A DNA stretch of 64,000 bases from Bradyrhizobium sp. AUGA SZCCT0283. GTDB lineage: Bacteria > Pseudomonadota > Alphaproteobacteria > Rhizobiales > Xanthobacteraceae. The stretch lies in the NCBI RefSeq assembly GCF_018130385.1, contig NZ_JAFCLU010000034.1:1-64000 (forward strand). The letters are read 5' to 3'. This document shows positions 50,693 to 59,237 of the stretch, piece after piece (within the stretch, counting starts at the first letter, position 1; each line of letters begins with the position of its first letter). The translations under genes were made by a program, and so were the position numbers. The notes beneath the pieces are model-generated. The model worked only from the letters and a program-made list of their open reading frames with translations. It was not told where the DNA came from and did not search any database.

Positions 50693-52446
50693 CGCTCCTC
50701 GCTTTCGAGCGTCGAGATGTCGCCCACTGGCAGGCCCAGCTCACGGGCCTTGAGCAAGCGACGCATGATCTTGCCGCTGCGCGTCTTCGGCAGATTCTGG
50801 CGAAAGGCGATGTCCTTTGGCGCAATAGCCGGGCCGAGACGCTGGCGCGCATGGCCAAGCAATTCCTTGCGGAGCGCATCGCTGGACTTGAAGCCGTTCT
50901 TGAGGGCAACGAATGCCTTGACCATCTCGCCGGCGGTCGGGTCGGGAATGCCGATCACGCCGGCCTCGGCCACGGCCGGGTGCTCCATCAGCGCGCTTTC
51001 CACTTCGAACGGGCCGATGAGATGGCCGGCGCTCTTGATCACGTCGTCCGCCCGGCCGACGAACCAGTAGTAGCCCTCGCCGTCGCGCATCGCGAGGTCG
51101 CCGGTCAGATACCAGCCGCCTACGAAGCACTTGCGATAGCGTTCCTCTTCGTTGAGATAGGCGCGCATCATCGACGGCCAGCCCGGGCGAAGCGCGAGCT
51201 CGCCCATGGCCATCGGTTTGGTGATTTCGCGCACGGTCCCGTCTTCAAGGCGCTCGATGATGCCAGCGATGACTCCCGGCAGCGGGCGGCCCATCGACCC
51301 CGGCTTCACGTCCATCGACGGGTAGTTGGAGATCATGATTCCTCCGGTTTCCGTCTGCCACCAGTTGTCGTGGAACGGCTTGCCGAAGGTCGCCGCGCTC
51401 CAGACCACGGCCTCCGGATTGAGTGGCTCGCCGACACTCGCCATCAGACGCAGTCCGGACAGGTTGAACCGCTTGGTGATTTCAGTTCCGACCTTCATCA
51501 GCATGCGGATCGCCGTGGGCGCCGTATACCAAACAGTGACTTTCTGTTCTTGCAGGATGCGATACCAGCGTTCCGCATCGAATTCGGCCTGGTCGACGAT
51601 CATGGTCGCACCGTTGGTGAGCGGCGAGATGATTCCATAGGACGTACCGGTCACCCATCCCGGGTCGGCGGTACACCAAAAGATGTCATCCGAATGGAGA
51701 TCGAGCGCGAGCCGGCCGGTGATGTGATGGGCAACGACGGCTTCATGGACATGCACGACGCCCTTCGGTCGTCCAGTCGTCCCGCTGGTGAAGTGTAGCA
51801 AAGCCATGTCTTCGGCACCCGTCCATACCGTATCGAACGTATCCGACGCTTGCGCCAAGGCCGCGGACAGATCGATGGTGCCTGCGGGAAGACTGCTCGA
51901 ACATTCAGTGAGGAAGACGTGCTGCAGGCTCGCGAGTTCTTTTCGCCAAGGTTCTATCTTCCGCCGGTAAAACGCCTCGGAGGTGACAAGCGCCTTGGCA
52001 TTGCCGATCGTCATACGGGCCTTGATGGGCTCCGGACCGAATGCCGAGAACAATGGCGAGAAGACGCTGCCGTTCTTGAGCGTTCCGAGAGCGGCGATGT
52101 ACAGTTCGGGCACGCGGCCAAGAAGCGAGAATACCCGCTCGCCTTTCGCCACCCCGCGCTCCGCCAGGATATTGGCAAACCAGTTCGTTTGCGCGCGTAG
52201 AGCCGCGTAGTTGAAATCGCGAACCTGGTCGTCGCGCCCGATCCAGCGCAGCGCCAGCTTGTCGGCGTGGCCCGCAAACACGTGTCGATCGACGGCCTCA
52301 TGCGCGATGTTGATCCCGCCACCAGGCAGACCATCGAGCATGGCCCGCGCCTGCGACCAGGCAAATCGCTTGGCGTACTCTTCGTAACCTTGAAGGTTGG
52401 CGCCGACATAGTCCTCGGGGCGCTTCCGGATACGCTGCCATTCCAT
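50689..52446 (-). CDS. AMP-forming acyl-CoA (acetyl/propionyl-CoA) synthetase
   Basis: 585 residues from ATG 52446 (ATG 52464 also possible). ANL superfamily: P-loop HFTSGTTGRPKGVVHVHEA, A5 motif WWQTETGG, A7-A8 GGWYLTGDLAMRDGEGYYWFVGRADDVIKSAGHLIGPFEVE, and A10 PKTRSGKIMRRLLKA whose Lys is the usual acetylation target. Close in plan to Bacillus-type AcsA. Converts acetate or propionate to its CoA ester. First gene of the five-gene operon with E1alpha, E1beta, E2 and ACP; a symmetrical FixK/FNR box lies 57-70 bases upstream. Confidence 0.92.
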   Translation of the reverse strand: MEWQRIRKRPEDYVGANLQGYEEYAKRFAWSQARAMLDGLPGGGINIAHEAVDRHVFAGHADKLALRWIGRDDQVRDFNYAALRAQTNWFANILAERGVAKGERVFSLLGRVPELYIAALGTLKNGSVFSPLFSAFGPEPIKARMTIGNAKALVTSEAFYRRKIEPWRKELASLQHVFLTECSSSLPAGTIDLSAALAQASDTFDTVWTGAEDMALLHFTSGTTGRPKGVVHVHEAVVAHHITGRLALDLHSDDIFWCTADPGWVTGTSYGIISPLTNGATMIVDQAEFDAERWYRILQEQKVTVWYTAPTAIRMLMKVGTEITKRFNLSGLRLMASVGEPLNPEAVVWSAATFGKPFHDNWWQTETGGIMISNYPSMDVKPGSMGRPLPGVIAGIIERLEDGTVREITKPMAMGELALRPGWPSMMRAYLNEEERYRKCFVGGWYLTGDLAMRDGEGYYWFVGRADDVIKSAGHLIGPFEVESALMEHPAVAEAGVIGIPDPTAGEMVKAFVALKNGFKSSDALRKELLGHARQRLGPAIAPKDIAFRQNLPKTRSGKIMRRLLKARELGLPVGDISTLESEER

Positions 52447-52502
52447 GGTCGACCTAGAGGCCATTTTGCGCCGACAAGATAACGGCCGATATCGCGGGAG
52501 CC

Positions 52503-52516
52503 TTGACGTGGGTCAA
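52503..52516 (-). promoter_or_regulatory. FixK/FNR box of the acyl-CoA synthetase-PDH-ACP operon
   Basis: TTGACGTGGGTCAA is a perfect TTGAC-N4-GTCAA dyad in the 100-base gap between the universal stress gene stop and the synthetase start, placed as an activator site for the operon. Confidence 0.7.
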
Positions 52517-52545
52517 GACCCTCAAGCGGCTGTCCCAAACCTCCG

Positions 52546-53025
52546 TCAGGTCAGCGACGCCAGTGCCGCGAAGACTCCCTGGTGCGGCGGCCGAACGACG
52601 AGTACCGGGATGGTGCTGTGTGTCAGCACCTTGACGGTTTCGCTCCCGAGCACGATCGCTGCAACCCCACGACGGCCATGCGAAGCCATGACAATCAGAT
52701 CGCAGGATTTTTGTGCCGCCGTCTCGATGATGGCCAGATATGGCTGATCGTGCTCGATGCGCATCGTCTCGCAGCTCACACCGGTTGCCACTGCGGCCTC
52801 CTTCGCCACCGTGAGGTATTTGGCGGCAAGGGTCGCCATGCGCTTTCCGTAACGTTCCGGCGTATCGGTGATCATGCTTGGCTCAACCGCGAACGGGTGA
52901 AATGGCATCGACACGGTCAGTACCGTGACTTTGGCATTGACCGACTTCGCCAGAGCCATGCCATAGTCGATTGCATTCAGTGACAGCTCAGAGCCGTCGG
53001 TCGGGATCAGGATATGTCGATGCAT
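52546..53025 (-). CDS. Universal stress protein (UspA family)
   Basis: 159 residues from ATG 53025 with CTGGAGGATGC before it. MHRHILIPTDGSELSLNAIDYGMALAKSVNAKVTVLTV, then CDLIVMASHGRRGVAAIVLGSETVKVLTHSTIPVLVV, with the ATP-binding G-2x-G-9x-G(S/T) pattern partly preserved (ASHGRRGVAAIVLGSET). Single-domain cytosolic stress protein, often induced by oxygen limitation. Located between the PDH operon and the CBS gene, all on one strand. Confidence 0.92.
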   Translation of the reverse strand: MHRHILIPTDGSELSLNAIDYGMALAKSVNAKVTVLTVSMPFHPFAVEPSMITDTPERYGKRMATLAAKYLTVAKEAAVATGVSCETMRIEHDQPYLAIIETAAQKSCDLIVMASHGRRGVAAIVLGSETVKVLTHSTIPVLVVRPPHQGVFAALASLT

Positions 53026-53111
53026 GCATCCTCCAGATTCACTTGATCCAGGATCGGCTTCGGGGCGGCTCGGCATACAAAGAGTATCGAGTCGCGATGC
53101 CTGCACGGCAC

Positions 53112-53582
53112 CTACGATCCTCCTGAAACCGGACTTAACGCGCGCGCGACGGTGGCCAACAACTCGGCACGGCCTACGATACCGACCACGGAGCCACCGC
53201 AGACAACGGGGAGCTGTGCGACATGGCGCGTATCCATCAACGCGACGACCTCGTCGAGGGTCGCTTCCTCATCGACGCAGATCGGGTCGCGCGCCATCAC
53301 CTCACGGACCAGTCGGGCACGCATGCGCCGGCGAGCCGGGGTATCTTCTTCGATGCCAAGCAATTCTTCCAACCAGTTTCCGGGCGGCGGGCTGATATCG
53401 AGCTCGGTCCGATGCAAGAAATCGCCCTCCGAAATGACGCCGACAAGCGCCCCGTCGCGGTCGATCACCGGCAGGCCGCGCTGATTGGTCTCAATCAGCA
53501 AATGCGCGGCGTCCAAGAGCGGCGCATCGGGTTTGATCGTTGCAAAGGAACGGCGCATTATATCAGACACGTTCATGGGCAT
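53112..53582 (-). CDS. CBS-pair domain protein
   Basis: 156 residues with two CBS domains: VSDIMRRSFATIKPDAPLLDAAHLLIETNQRGLPVIDRDGALVGVISEGDFL and VREVMARDPICVDEEATLDEVVALMDTRHVAQLPVVCGGSVVGIVGRAELL. CBS pairs bind AMP, ATP or NAD-type ligands and sense energy state. A FixK/FNR-like box is about 85 bases upstream. It may be transcribed with the stress protein gene 86 bases downstream. Confidence 0.9.
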   Translation of the reverse strand: MPMNVSDIMRRSFATIKPDAPLLDAAHLLIETNQRGLPVIDRDGALVGVISEGDFLHRTELDISPPPGNWLEELLGIEEDTPARRRMRARLVREVMARDPICVDEEATLDEVVALMDTRHVAQLPVVCGGSVVGIVGRAELLATVARALSPVSGGS

Positions 53583-53666
53583 ATCTTTCGAATTGGCAGG
53601 GCATCCGGCGGCCGTTCCCGCAGCCCAATTCCGAAGGCATAATTAGCGGTCGTAGACCGTGCCGAT

Positions 53667-53680
53667 TTGAGATGGATCAA
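53667..53680 (-). promoter_or_regulatory. FixK/FNR-like box upstream of the CBS gene
   Basis: TTGAGATGGATCAA: symmetric TTGA/TCAA halves with the fifth base varied. Located 85-98 bases before the CBS protein start. Confidence 0.6.
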
Positions 53681-53783
53681 GTCGCGCCCACGCCTTTGTT
53701 TCTTGGTGGCGACATGGCCTCGGCAGCTGGTTTTATTTCAGAAGGTACGGAGCAGCCCAACAGGGGATGCCCGGCCATTCTCG

Positions 53784-55130
53784 TCACGTGATGCCTGCGC
53801 ATCGGCGATCGACTTCCGCCGCGAGCGCTATCAGTCCCGGCGTTACGGCGACCGGGAGCGTTGTGCCGTCACTCAGGTGGCGCAACGACTCGGGCAACTG
53901 CGAAAGGCCCTGCGCCGCCCTCTTTCGGATATCGGGTAGTGTCGGAGGCGCAGCGAGACGCCGGCCATGGCGCATGAAGGGCAACAGCAGCGGTTCGCCC
54001 GCCTGTCGATCATCTTGGAGAGCTAGCACATCGCCAGTCATGCGTCCGTCGGCCCCAAAACTGCGCCAGACTTGCTTGCGGCCGGGCCATGTGGCTTTTC
54101 CGACAGACCGTTTGCGCCGCGCTATGCCGGCATATTCTTGAAGCTTGTAGGCGCAATCGAGTGCCGGCACGTCTGAGGACGTCGTCAGGCTGGTGCCGAC
54201 CCCGAAACCATCAATCGGGGCATTTGCACCCAAAATCCTCACAAGTTCGTCTTCGTCCAGACCCCCGCTCGCCAAAATAGTCACATGCTGCAGGTCTCCC
54301 TCGTCCAGAATGCGCCGAACACTCTTCGACAACGCGACCAGGTCGCCACTGTCGAGACGGACCCCGTGCACGGCTATCCCTGCTTGCTTCAGGCGAGGCG
54401 CCAGTGCGACGACCTTTCGGGCTGCGGCTTCGGTATCGTAGGTGTCGATGAGCAAGACAAGATTGTCGGGCCGCGAGCGAGCAAATGCTGAGAAAGCGGC
54501 TGTTTCATCGTCGTGCGCCTGGATGAAAGAGTGCGCCATCGTACCGAACACCGGAATTCCGAAATCTTTCCGAGCAAGAACCGTCGCCGTTCCGGCAAAT
54601 CCCGCCAGGTAACTGGCTCGCGCGGCCATCAGCCCGGCCTCCCCTCCGTGCGCCCGCCGCAGCCCAAAATCGACCAGTTGCTTGCCCGGTGCGGCAAGCA
54701 CCATCCGTGCCGCCTTGGAAGCGATAAGGGACTGAAAGTGAAGGATGTTGATAAGGCGGGTTTCGACCAGCTGCGCTTCCGGAAGCGGCGCGGTCACCCG
54801 GATGATCGGTTCGTTAGCGAAGAAAATGCTGCCTTCCGGCATGGCATCGACATCGCCAGTGAAGCGCAGGCTCGCGAGGTAGTCGAGAAACCGATCCGTA
54901 AACCGATAGTTTTGCCGGAGCCAATTGATGTCTTCGTTCGAGAACTGCAGGTTCTCAAGAAAGTCGAGGGCCTGCTCCAGTCCAGCCGCCATGAGGAAGC
55001 CTCTGCGAGCTGGAAGCCGACGCACGAAGAACTCGAATACAGCCGTATCCAGCCGACCATGGTCCAGGTACGCCTGAAGCATGTTCAGCTGATACAAATC
55101 AGTCAGCAGAGGGCTTGTCGCAGGATACAT
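53784..55130 (-). CDS. pncB: Nicotinate phosphoribosyltransferase
   Basis: 448 residues. LLTDLYQLNMLQAYLDHG at the N-terminus, FEFFVRRLPARRGFLMAAGLEQAL, DFGLRRAHGGEAGLMAARASYLAGFAGTATVLA and GVRLDSGDL are the family signatures; includes the FGTMAHSFI segment with the phosphorylated His. Converts nicotinate to nicotinate mononucleotide in NAD salvage. The nicotinamidase gene nearby supplies nicotinate. Co-directional with polX 153 bases upstream, so possibly the same transcript. Confidence 0.94.
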   Translation of the reverse strand: MYPATSPLLTDLYQLNMLQAYLDHGRLDTAVFEFFVRRLPARRGFLMAAGLEQALDFLENLQFSNEDINWLRQNYRFTDRFLDYLASLRFTGDVDAMPEGSIFFANEPIIRVTAPLPEAQLVETRLINILHFQSLIASKAARMVLAAPGKQLVDFGLRRAHGGEAGLMAARASYLAGFAGTATVLARKDFGIPVFGTMAHSFIQAHDDETAAFSAFARSRPDNLVLLIDTYDTEAAARKVVALAPRLKQAGIAVHGVRLDSGDLVALSKSVRRILDEGDLQHVTILASGGLDEDELVRILGANAPIDGFGVGTSLTTSSDVPALDCAYKLQEYAGIARRKRSVGKATWPGRKQVWRSFGADGRMTGDVLALQDDRQAGEPLLLPFMRHGRRLAAPPTLPDIRKRAAQGLSQLPESLRHLSDGTTLPVAVTPGLIALAAEVDRRCAGIT

Positions 55131-55283
55131 GTGGCCAGTCCGCTGTGAGGTGGCATCTAACGCCGGTTACCGACCTTGTCCTTGCAAGGGATGGAAGGTC
55201 TTGCTGCGAAGAGAAACGCCCAGATCCAGCGTCGCTTTCTCATGAAATCCTCCGCCCCGCGCACCTTCGAGCCCGGACGTGGC

Positions 55284-56990
55284 TCACCGCTTCAGCAGCT
55301 TGCGCAATTCGGCAAGTGGCCGGGTGTTCAGCACGTCGTTCGCCGTGAGCCAGGCGCGCCGCGCCTGATCGATTCCGAACCGCATGCACTCAAACGCATC
55401 GATTGAATGCGCGTCCGTCGAGACCGCGAGCTTTACCCCGGCGAGCTTCGCCGCGTGGGCATGAAGATCGTTCAAATCCAGACGATCCGGCTCCGCATTG
55501 ATCTCGAGGTAACATCCGGCTTTGCGCGCGGCCGAGATCACGAGATCCATGTCGATGTCATAAGGCTCGCGCTCGCCGATCAATCGTCCGGTCGGATGCG
55601 CCAGAATGGACACATGACGGTTTTCCATGGCACGGACGACGCGCTCGGTCTGCGCCTGACGCGGGAGGTCGAAATGCGAATGCACCGCGGCCACCACGAT
55701 ATCGAGCTTCGCCAGGCTTGAATCCGGCAGGTCGAGACTGCCGTCCCGGAGGATGTCGACCTCGATACCCCTGAGGATCGTGAGGTTCTTGAGCTTTTCG
55801 TTGAGCCGGTCGATTTCGTGGATCTGGCGTGCCAGGCGCGCCGGATCGAGACCGTGTGTCATGGCGACCCGGCGGCTATGGTCGGTCAGGGCGATGTATT
55901 CGTAACCGCGCGCCTGCGCCGCCGTCGCCATTTCAGCGATGGTGACGGTACCATCGGTCCAGTCGGAGTGCACGTGAAGGTCACCTCGTACATCGGAGAG
56001 CTTCACGAGCCTGGGCAGCTTGCCGGCCTGGGCCGCCGCAATCTCCCCGTGGTCCTCGCGCAACTCCGGCACGATGTATGCCAGCTTGAGCTTCTCGTAG
56101 ACATCCTCCTCCGTGGCACCGGCAATCCGCCGCTGGCCGGAGAACAATCCGTATTCGTTCAGCTTCCATCCGTATTGATTGGCAAGCCCGCGCAGCGCGA
56201 TGTTGTGGGCTTTCGAACCGGTGAAGTACAGAAGTGCTGCGCCATAGCTTTCCTCCGGCACCGCACGAACATCAACCTGCAAGCCGGAGCGCAGCATCAC
56301 GGTGGTGCGCGTCGACCCATGAGCGACGACTTGCGCGACGTTGTCATATTCCACCAGCCTGTTTCCAACCGCGGCACCATTCTTCGCAGTCACCAGCACA
56401 TCCAGATCGCCGACCGTGTCGCGGCGCCTGCGATAGCTTCCGGCGACGACAACGCGTCCGCGATCGCGGAGAAAACCAACCAGCGCTTCAGCCTCGGCTT
56501 CGGCCACCGAGAGCTTGAACCGCTTTGCGGGCTGCGGCTTTTCAAGCGCACCGAGCAACTTCTTCTCGATCACAGGCCCGAACCCGCGAAGCTCGCGCAA
56601 ACGCCCGGTCTTGATGGCTTGACGAAGGTCGTTGAGGGTACGCACTTTCAGCTTGTCATAGAGCAGCTTGATGCGCTTCGGTCCGAGGCCGGGAAGAGCC
56701 GCCATCTCGCCGAGTTCGCCAGGCAGCTTCTTCTTCAAGGTGTCGAGCAGACCGAAATGTCCGGTCTTGACGATATCGGCGATCTTGCCGGCGAGATCCT
56801 TGCCAATCCCCGGCAGCTCCGACAGATCGCCTCCGGACTTCAGCAGGCTTGCGACCGCCTTGGGCAGGCCTTCGATCTCGCGCGCGGCACGGCGGTAGGC
56901 GCGCACGCGAAACTGGTTCTCGCCGCCAATCTCGAGCAGTTCGGCAGCCTGGTCGAACATGGCGGCGATTTCCGCATTCTGCACGGGCAT
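55284..56990 (-). CDS. polX: PHP-domain family X DNA polymerase (PolX)
   Basis: 568 residues from ATG 56990. An N-terminal HhH region (IAAMFDQAAELLEIGGENQFRVRAYRRAAREI; LPGIGKDLAGKIADIVKTG; LPGLGPKRIKLLYDKL), a polymerase-beta nucleotidyltransferase with GSYRRRRDTVGDLDVLVT (catalytic Asp pair), and a C-terminal PHP phosphoesterase beginning DLHVHSDWTDGTVTIAEMA with later metal-binding VHSHFD and STDAHS. Bacterial PolX fills gaps in base excision repair and uses the PHP domain as exonuclease. The pair of FixK box and divergent nicotinamidase is notable. Confidence 0.94.
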   Translation of the reverse strand: MPVQNAEIAAMFDQAAELLEIGGENQFRVRAYRRAAREIEGLPKAVASLLKSGGDLSELPGIGKDLAGKIADIVKTGHFGLLDTLKKKLPGELGEMAALPGLGPKRIKLLYDKLKVRTLNDLRQAIKTGRLRELRGFGPVIEKKLLGALEKPQPAKRFKLSVAEAEAEALVGFLRDRGRVVVAGSYRRRRDTVGDLDVLVTAKNGAAVGNRLVEYDNVAQVVAHGSTRTTVMLRSGLQVDVRAVPEESYGAALLYFTGSKAHNIALRGLANQYGWKLNEYGLFSGQRRIAGATEEDVYEKLKLAYIVPELREDHGEIAAAQAGKLPRLVKLSDVRGDLHVHSDWTDGTVTIAEMATAAQARGYEYIALTDHSRRVAMTHGLDPARLARQIHEIDRLNEKLKNLTILRGIEVDILRDGSLDLPDSSLAKLDIVVAAVHSHFDLPRQAQTERVVRAMENRHVSILAHPTGRLIGEREPYDIDMDLVISAARKAGCYLEINAEPDRLDLNDLHAHAAKLAGVKLAVSTDAHSIDAFECMRFGIDQARRAWLTANDVLNTRPLAELRKLLKR

Positions 56991-57051
56991 GTCGGAACCC
57001 ACGAAAGGCCGAATTTGCCAAGGGAATATCGCACCGCGCGACGGGTCGGAA

Positions 57052-57065
57052 TTGATTCAGATCAG
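57052..57065. promoter_or_regulatory. FixK/FNR-like box between polX and pncA
   Basis: TTGATTCAGATCAG matches TTGAT-N4-ATCAA but for the last base. It lies 62 bases upstream of polX and 55 bases upstream of the divergent nicotinamidase gene and could serve both. Confidence 0.55.
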
Positions 57066-57119
57066 GGTCAGCTCCTCAAGGGCGCCGATAGTTATACGAG
57101 CGAAGCTGGAGCCGCAAAG

Positions 57120-57758
57120 ATGGGCGCTCATATGATCGCGGGCGATACGGATGTATTGATCGTTATCGATGTCCAGAATGATTTTTGCCCCGGAGGTCAC
57201 CTTCCGGTGCCAGGCGGCAGCGATGTGGTGCCCGTCATAAATCGGCTTGTCGGGCAGTTTGCGAACATCGTCGTCACCCAGGACTGGCACCCGCACGACC
57301 ATTTTTCGTTCGCTTCGATGCACCCGGGAAAGCAACCAAACGACATCATTGCCGCCCCTTATGGTCCTCAGATCCTCTGGCCGGACCATTGCGTGCAAGG
57401 AACGTCAGGGGCTCAATTTCACGAGTCGTTATGCGTTCCGCAAGCCACCATGATACTGCGCAAGGGGTTTCATCGCACGATCGATTCATATTCGGCGTTT
57501 TACGAGAACGACCGTCGGACGCCGACCGGTCTTATCGGGTATTTGCGCGAGCGCTCGCTGACACGTGTCTTTCTCGCCGGGCTGGCATACGATTTTTGCG
57601 TCCGCTACTCGGCCGAGGACGCGCGACGGGCCGGCTTTTCCGTTCTGGTGATCGAGGATGCCTGCCGCAGTATCGATGTCGGCGGATCGGCGGCAGCAGC
57701 GAGATCCGCCTTCCAAAACCTGGGCATCCAATCCATCGCGGCCGGCGACTTCGCGTAA
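57120..57758 (+). CDS. pncA: Nicotinamidase/isochorismatase-fold amidase
   Basis: 212 residues from ATG 57120, with GGAG nine bases before. Catalytic triad D17 (VIDVQNDF), K115 (LRKG) and C160 (GLAYDFCVRYSAEDA), metal ligands in DWHPHDHFSFAS, and the cis-peptide region GLAYDFC. Hydrolyses nicotinamide to nicotinate, feeding PncB encoded 2 kb away. Upstream in-frame ATG codons overlap antisense to polX and lack family similarity. Confidence 0.93.
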   Translation: MGAHMIAGDTDVLIVIDVQNDFCPGGHLPVPGGSDVVPVINRLVGQFANIVVTQDWHPHDHFSFASMHPGKQPNDIIAAPYGPQILWPDHCVQGTSGAQFHESLCVPQATMILRKGFHRTIDSYSAFYENDRRTPTGLIGYLRERSLTRVFLAGLAYDFCVRYSAEDARRAGFSVLVIEDACRSIDVGGSAAAARSAFQNLGIQSIAAGDFA

Positions 57759-57761
57759 TTG

Positions 57762-57775
57762 TTGATTTGTATCAA
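57762..57775 (+). promoter_or_regulatory. FixK/FNR box of the CBS-BON gene
   Basis: Perfect TTGAT-TTGT-ATCAA dyad, 53 bases before the CBS-BON start and just after the nicotinamidase stop. The best consensus match in the window. Confidence 0.72.
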
Positions 57776-57828
57776 CGACGGCAGCGCGCCGAAGCGATCT
57801 GCTGATTAGATAGTGAGGGAGGTCTACT

Positions 57829-58515
57829 ATGTTTGCTCGTGACGTTATGGTTGCACCCGTCATCACGGTGACGCCTTCCACCACAGTGAAGCAGCTGGCA
57901 GAGTTACTCCTGAACAAAAGGATCAGCGCAGCACCGGTGATCGACAGTCAGGAAAAGCTCGTCGGCATTGTCAGCGAAGGCGACCTCCTGCACCGCGTTG
58001 AGGCCGGCACAGAGCGACACCGCTCATGGTGGCTTAAGGCATTTATCGGGGACAACACGCTCGCGGCCGAATATGTCAAATCTCACGGCCGCCAAGTTTC
58101 GGATGTCATGACCCGCAAGGTCATCACAGCCTCCCCTCAGGCGCCGCTGCACGAGGTCGCGACCCTGATGGAGAAGAATGCGATCAAAAGGGTGCCTATT
58201 CTGGAGAACGGCCAGTTGGTCGGCATCGTCAGCCGGGCAAATCTCGTTCAGGCCGTGGCAACGGCACGCGAGCTGCTCGATGTTCCGCTTTCCGATACGA
58301 CCATCCGCGAAACGATACTATCTCACCTGAAAAAGCAGCCGTGGGCGCATACCGCGCTGCTGAATGTGACCGTCAATGCAGGTGTTGTGGATCTTTGGGG
58401 CATGGCAGAATCCGCTGACGAGCGGAAGGCCATCAAGGTTGCCGCCGAATCCACCCCTGGAGTTTGCGCGGTCAACGACAATCTGATCACCCGGCCCGCC
58501 GGCGGATGGGAGTGA
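57829..58515 (+). CDS. CBS-CBS-BON protein
   Basis: 228 residues, ATG 57829 after GAGGGAGGTCTACT. CBS 1 (about 4-60: VMVAPVITVTPSTTVKQLAELLLNKRISAAPVID..GIVSEGDLL), CBS 2 (about 90-150: VSDVMTRKVITASPQAPLHEVATLMEKNAIKRVPIL) and a BON domain (about 155-222: ETILSHLKKQPWAHTALLNVTVNAGVVDLWGMAESADERKAIKVAAESTPGVCAVNDNL). Adenine-nucleotide sensor with a putative membrane- or phospholipid-interacting BON module. Directly behind the FixK box. Confidence 0.92.
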   Translation: MFARDVMVAPVITVTPSTTVKQLAELLLNKRISAAPVIDSQEKLVGIVSEGDLLHRVEAGTERHRSWWLKAFIGDNTLAAEYVKSHGRQVSDVMTRKVITASPQAPLHEVATLMEKNAIKRVPILENGQLVGIVSRANLVQAVATARELLDVPLSDTTIRETILSHLKKQPWAHTALLNVTVNAGVVDLWGMAESADERKAIKVAAESTPGVCAVNDNLITRPAGGWE

Positions 58516-58626
58516 GTTGGCGGCTGCACGGAGCGGTGGCTGCTTCAAAATTGCAAGCATACGCCCCGGCCGGCGCTGGTCGGTCGAAGCGTACGATAGA
58601 TAAAGCGCGCCAACGAACGAGGAGCG

Positions 58627-59196
58627 TTAGACCCTTAACCCGTGTTTTCCGAGCAGTTTGACCGTGGTTGCCTGCGCGCCCTTTTCGCCGATCTCGTCGG
58701 TAAACACGACCCGGGAGCCGACGGCCAGTTCGGAAAACGCTCCGTCAAGAACGCTGTTGCGATGGAAGTAGATCTCCTGGCCATCGTTTGATCGAAGGAA
58801 TCCGAATTCACCGGCGGGGTCCAGTCGTACGACAGTTCCGATGGGCTGCCCTTCGTGGCTCTTGACCATCCCTTCCATGCGCCGCGCGCTATCCTGAAGT
58901 CGCCTGCCTGCCCGCTTGAACGCATCGTTTATGGCAAACGGCAAATCCGAATGTCGCTCGTCTTCCTTCGGCGTCCGCCCGATATCGACTTCGCGACCAT
59001 CGGGCAGCGCCAATCGAATGTTGATGTCATACAGGCCGCCCGTTCTGTGACGATTCCCGGGACCTTTGACGACGATGTGGCACGCTGTAATGCGACCATA
59101 GAGTTGTTCAAGCTTCTTCACATGGTCCGCGATCATGCCCTGAACCGCAGGATTGGCAACCATGTCCTGAAATTCTATTTCAACCGGGGTTTGCAT
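58627..59196 (-). CDS. Ribosome hibernation factor (HPF/RaiA) fused to a cold-shock domain
   Basis: 189 residues from ATG 59196 after AGGAGGAAGTA. Residues 1-115 form the HPF/S30EA domain (MQTPVEIEFQDMVANPAVQGMIADHVKKLEQLYGRITACHIVVKG), residues 122-189 a cold-shock/OB fold (GTVVRLDPAGEFGFLRSNDGQEIYFHRNSVLDGAFSELAVGSRVVFTDEIGEKGAQATTV) with the RNP-like aromatic motifs GFGFL/IYFHR. The combination suggests ribosome inactivation with an added RNA-binding module. Most likely in operon with the BON gene, 41 bases upstream. Confidence 0.92.
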   Translation of the reverse strand: MQTPVEIEFQDMVANPAVQGMIADHVKKLEQLYGRITACHIVVKGPGNRHRTGGLYDINIRLALPDGREVDIGRTPKEDERHSDLPFAINDAFKRAGRRLQDSARRMEGMVKSHEGQPIGTVVRLDPAGEFGFLRSNDGQEIYFHRNSVLDGAFSELAVGSRVVFTDEIGEKGAQATTVKLLGKHGLRV

Positions 59197-59237
59197 TACT
59201 TCCTCCTCATTGAACAGAGGTGATGTCGGCCAGAATG

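Noticed and set aside
53044..53057. TTGATCCAGGATCG as an eighth FixK box
   Set aside because: Only the left half matches; the right half lacks TCAA at the required spacing.
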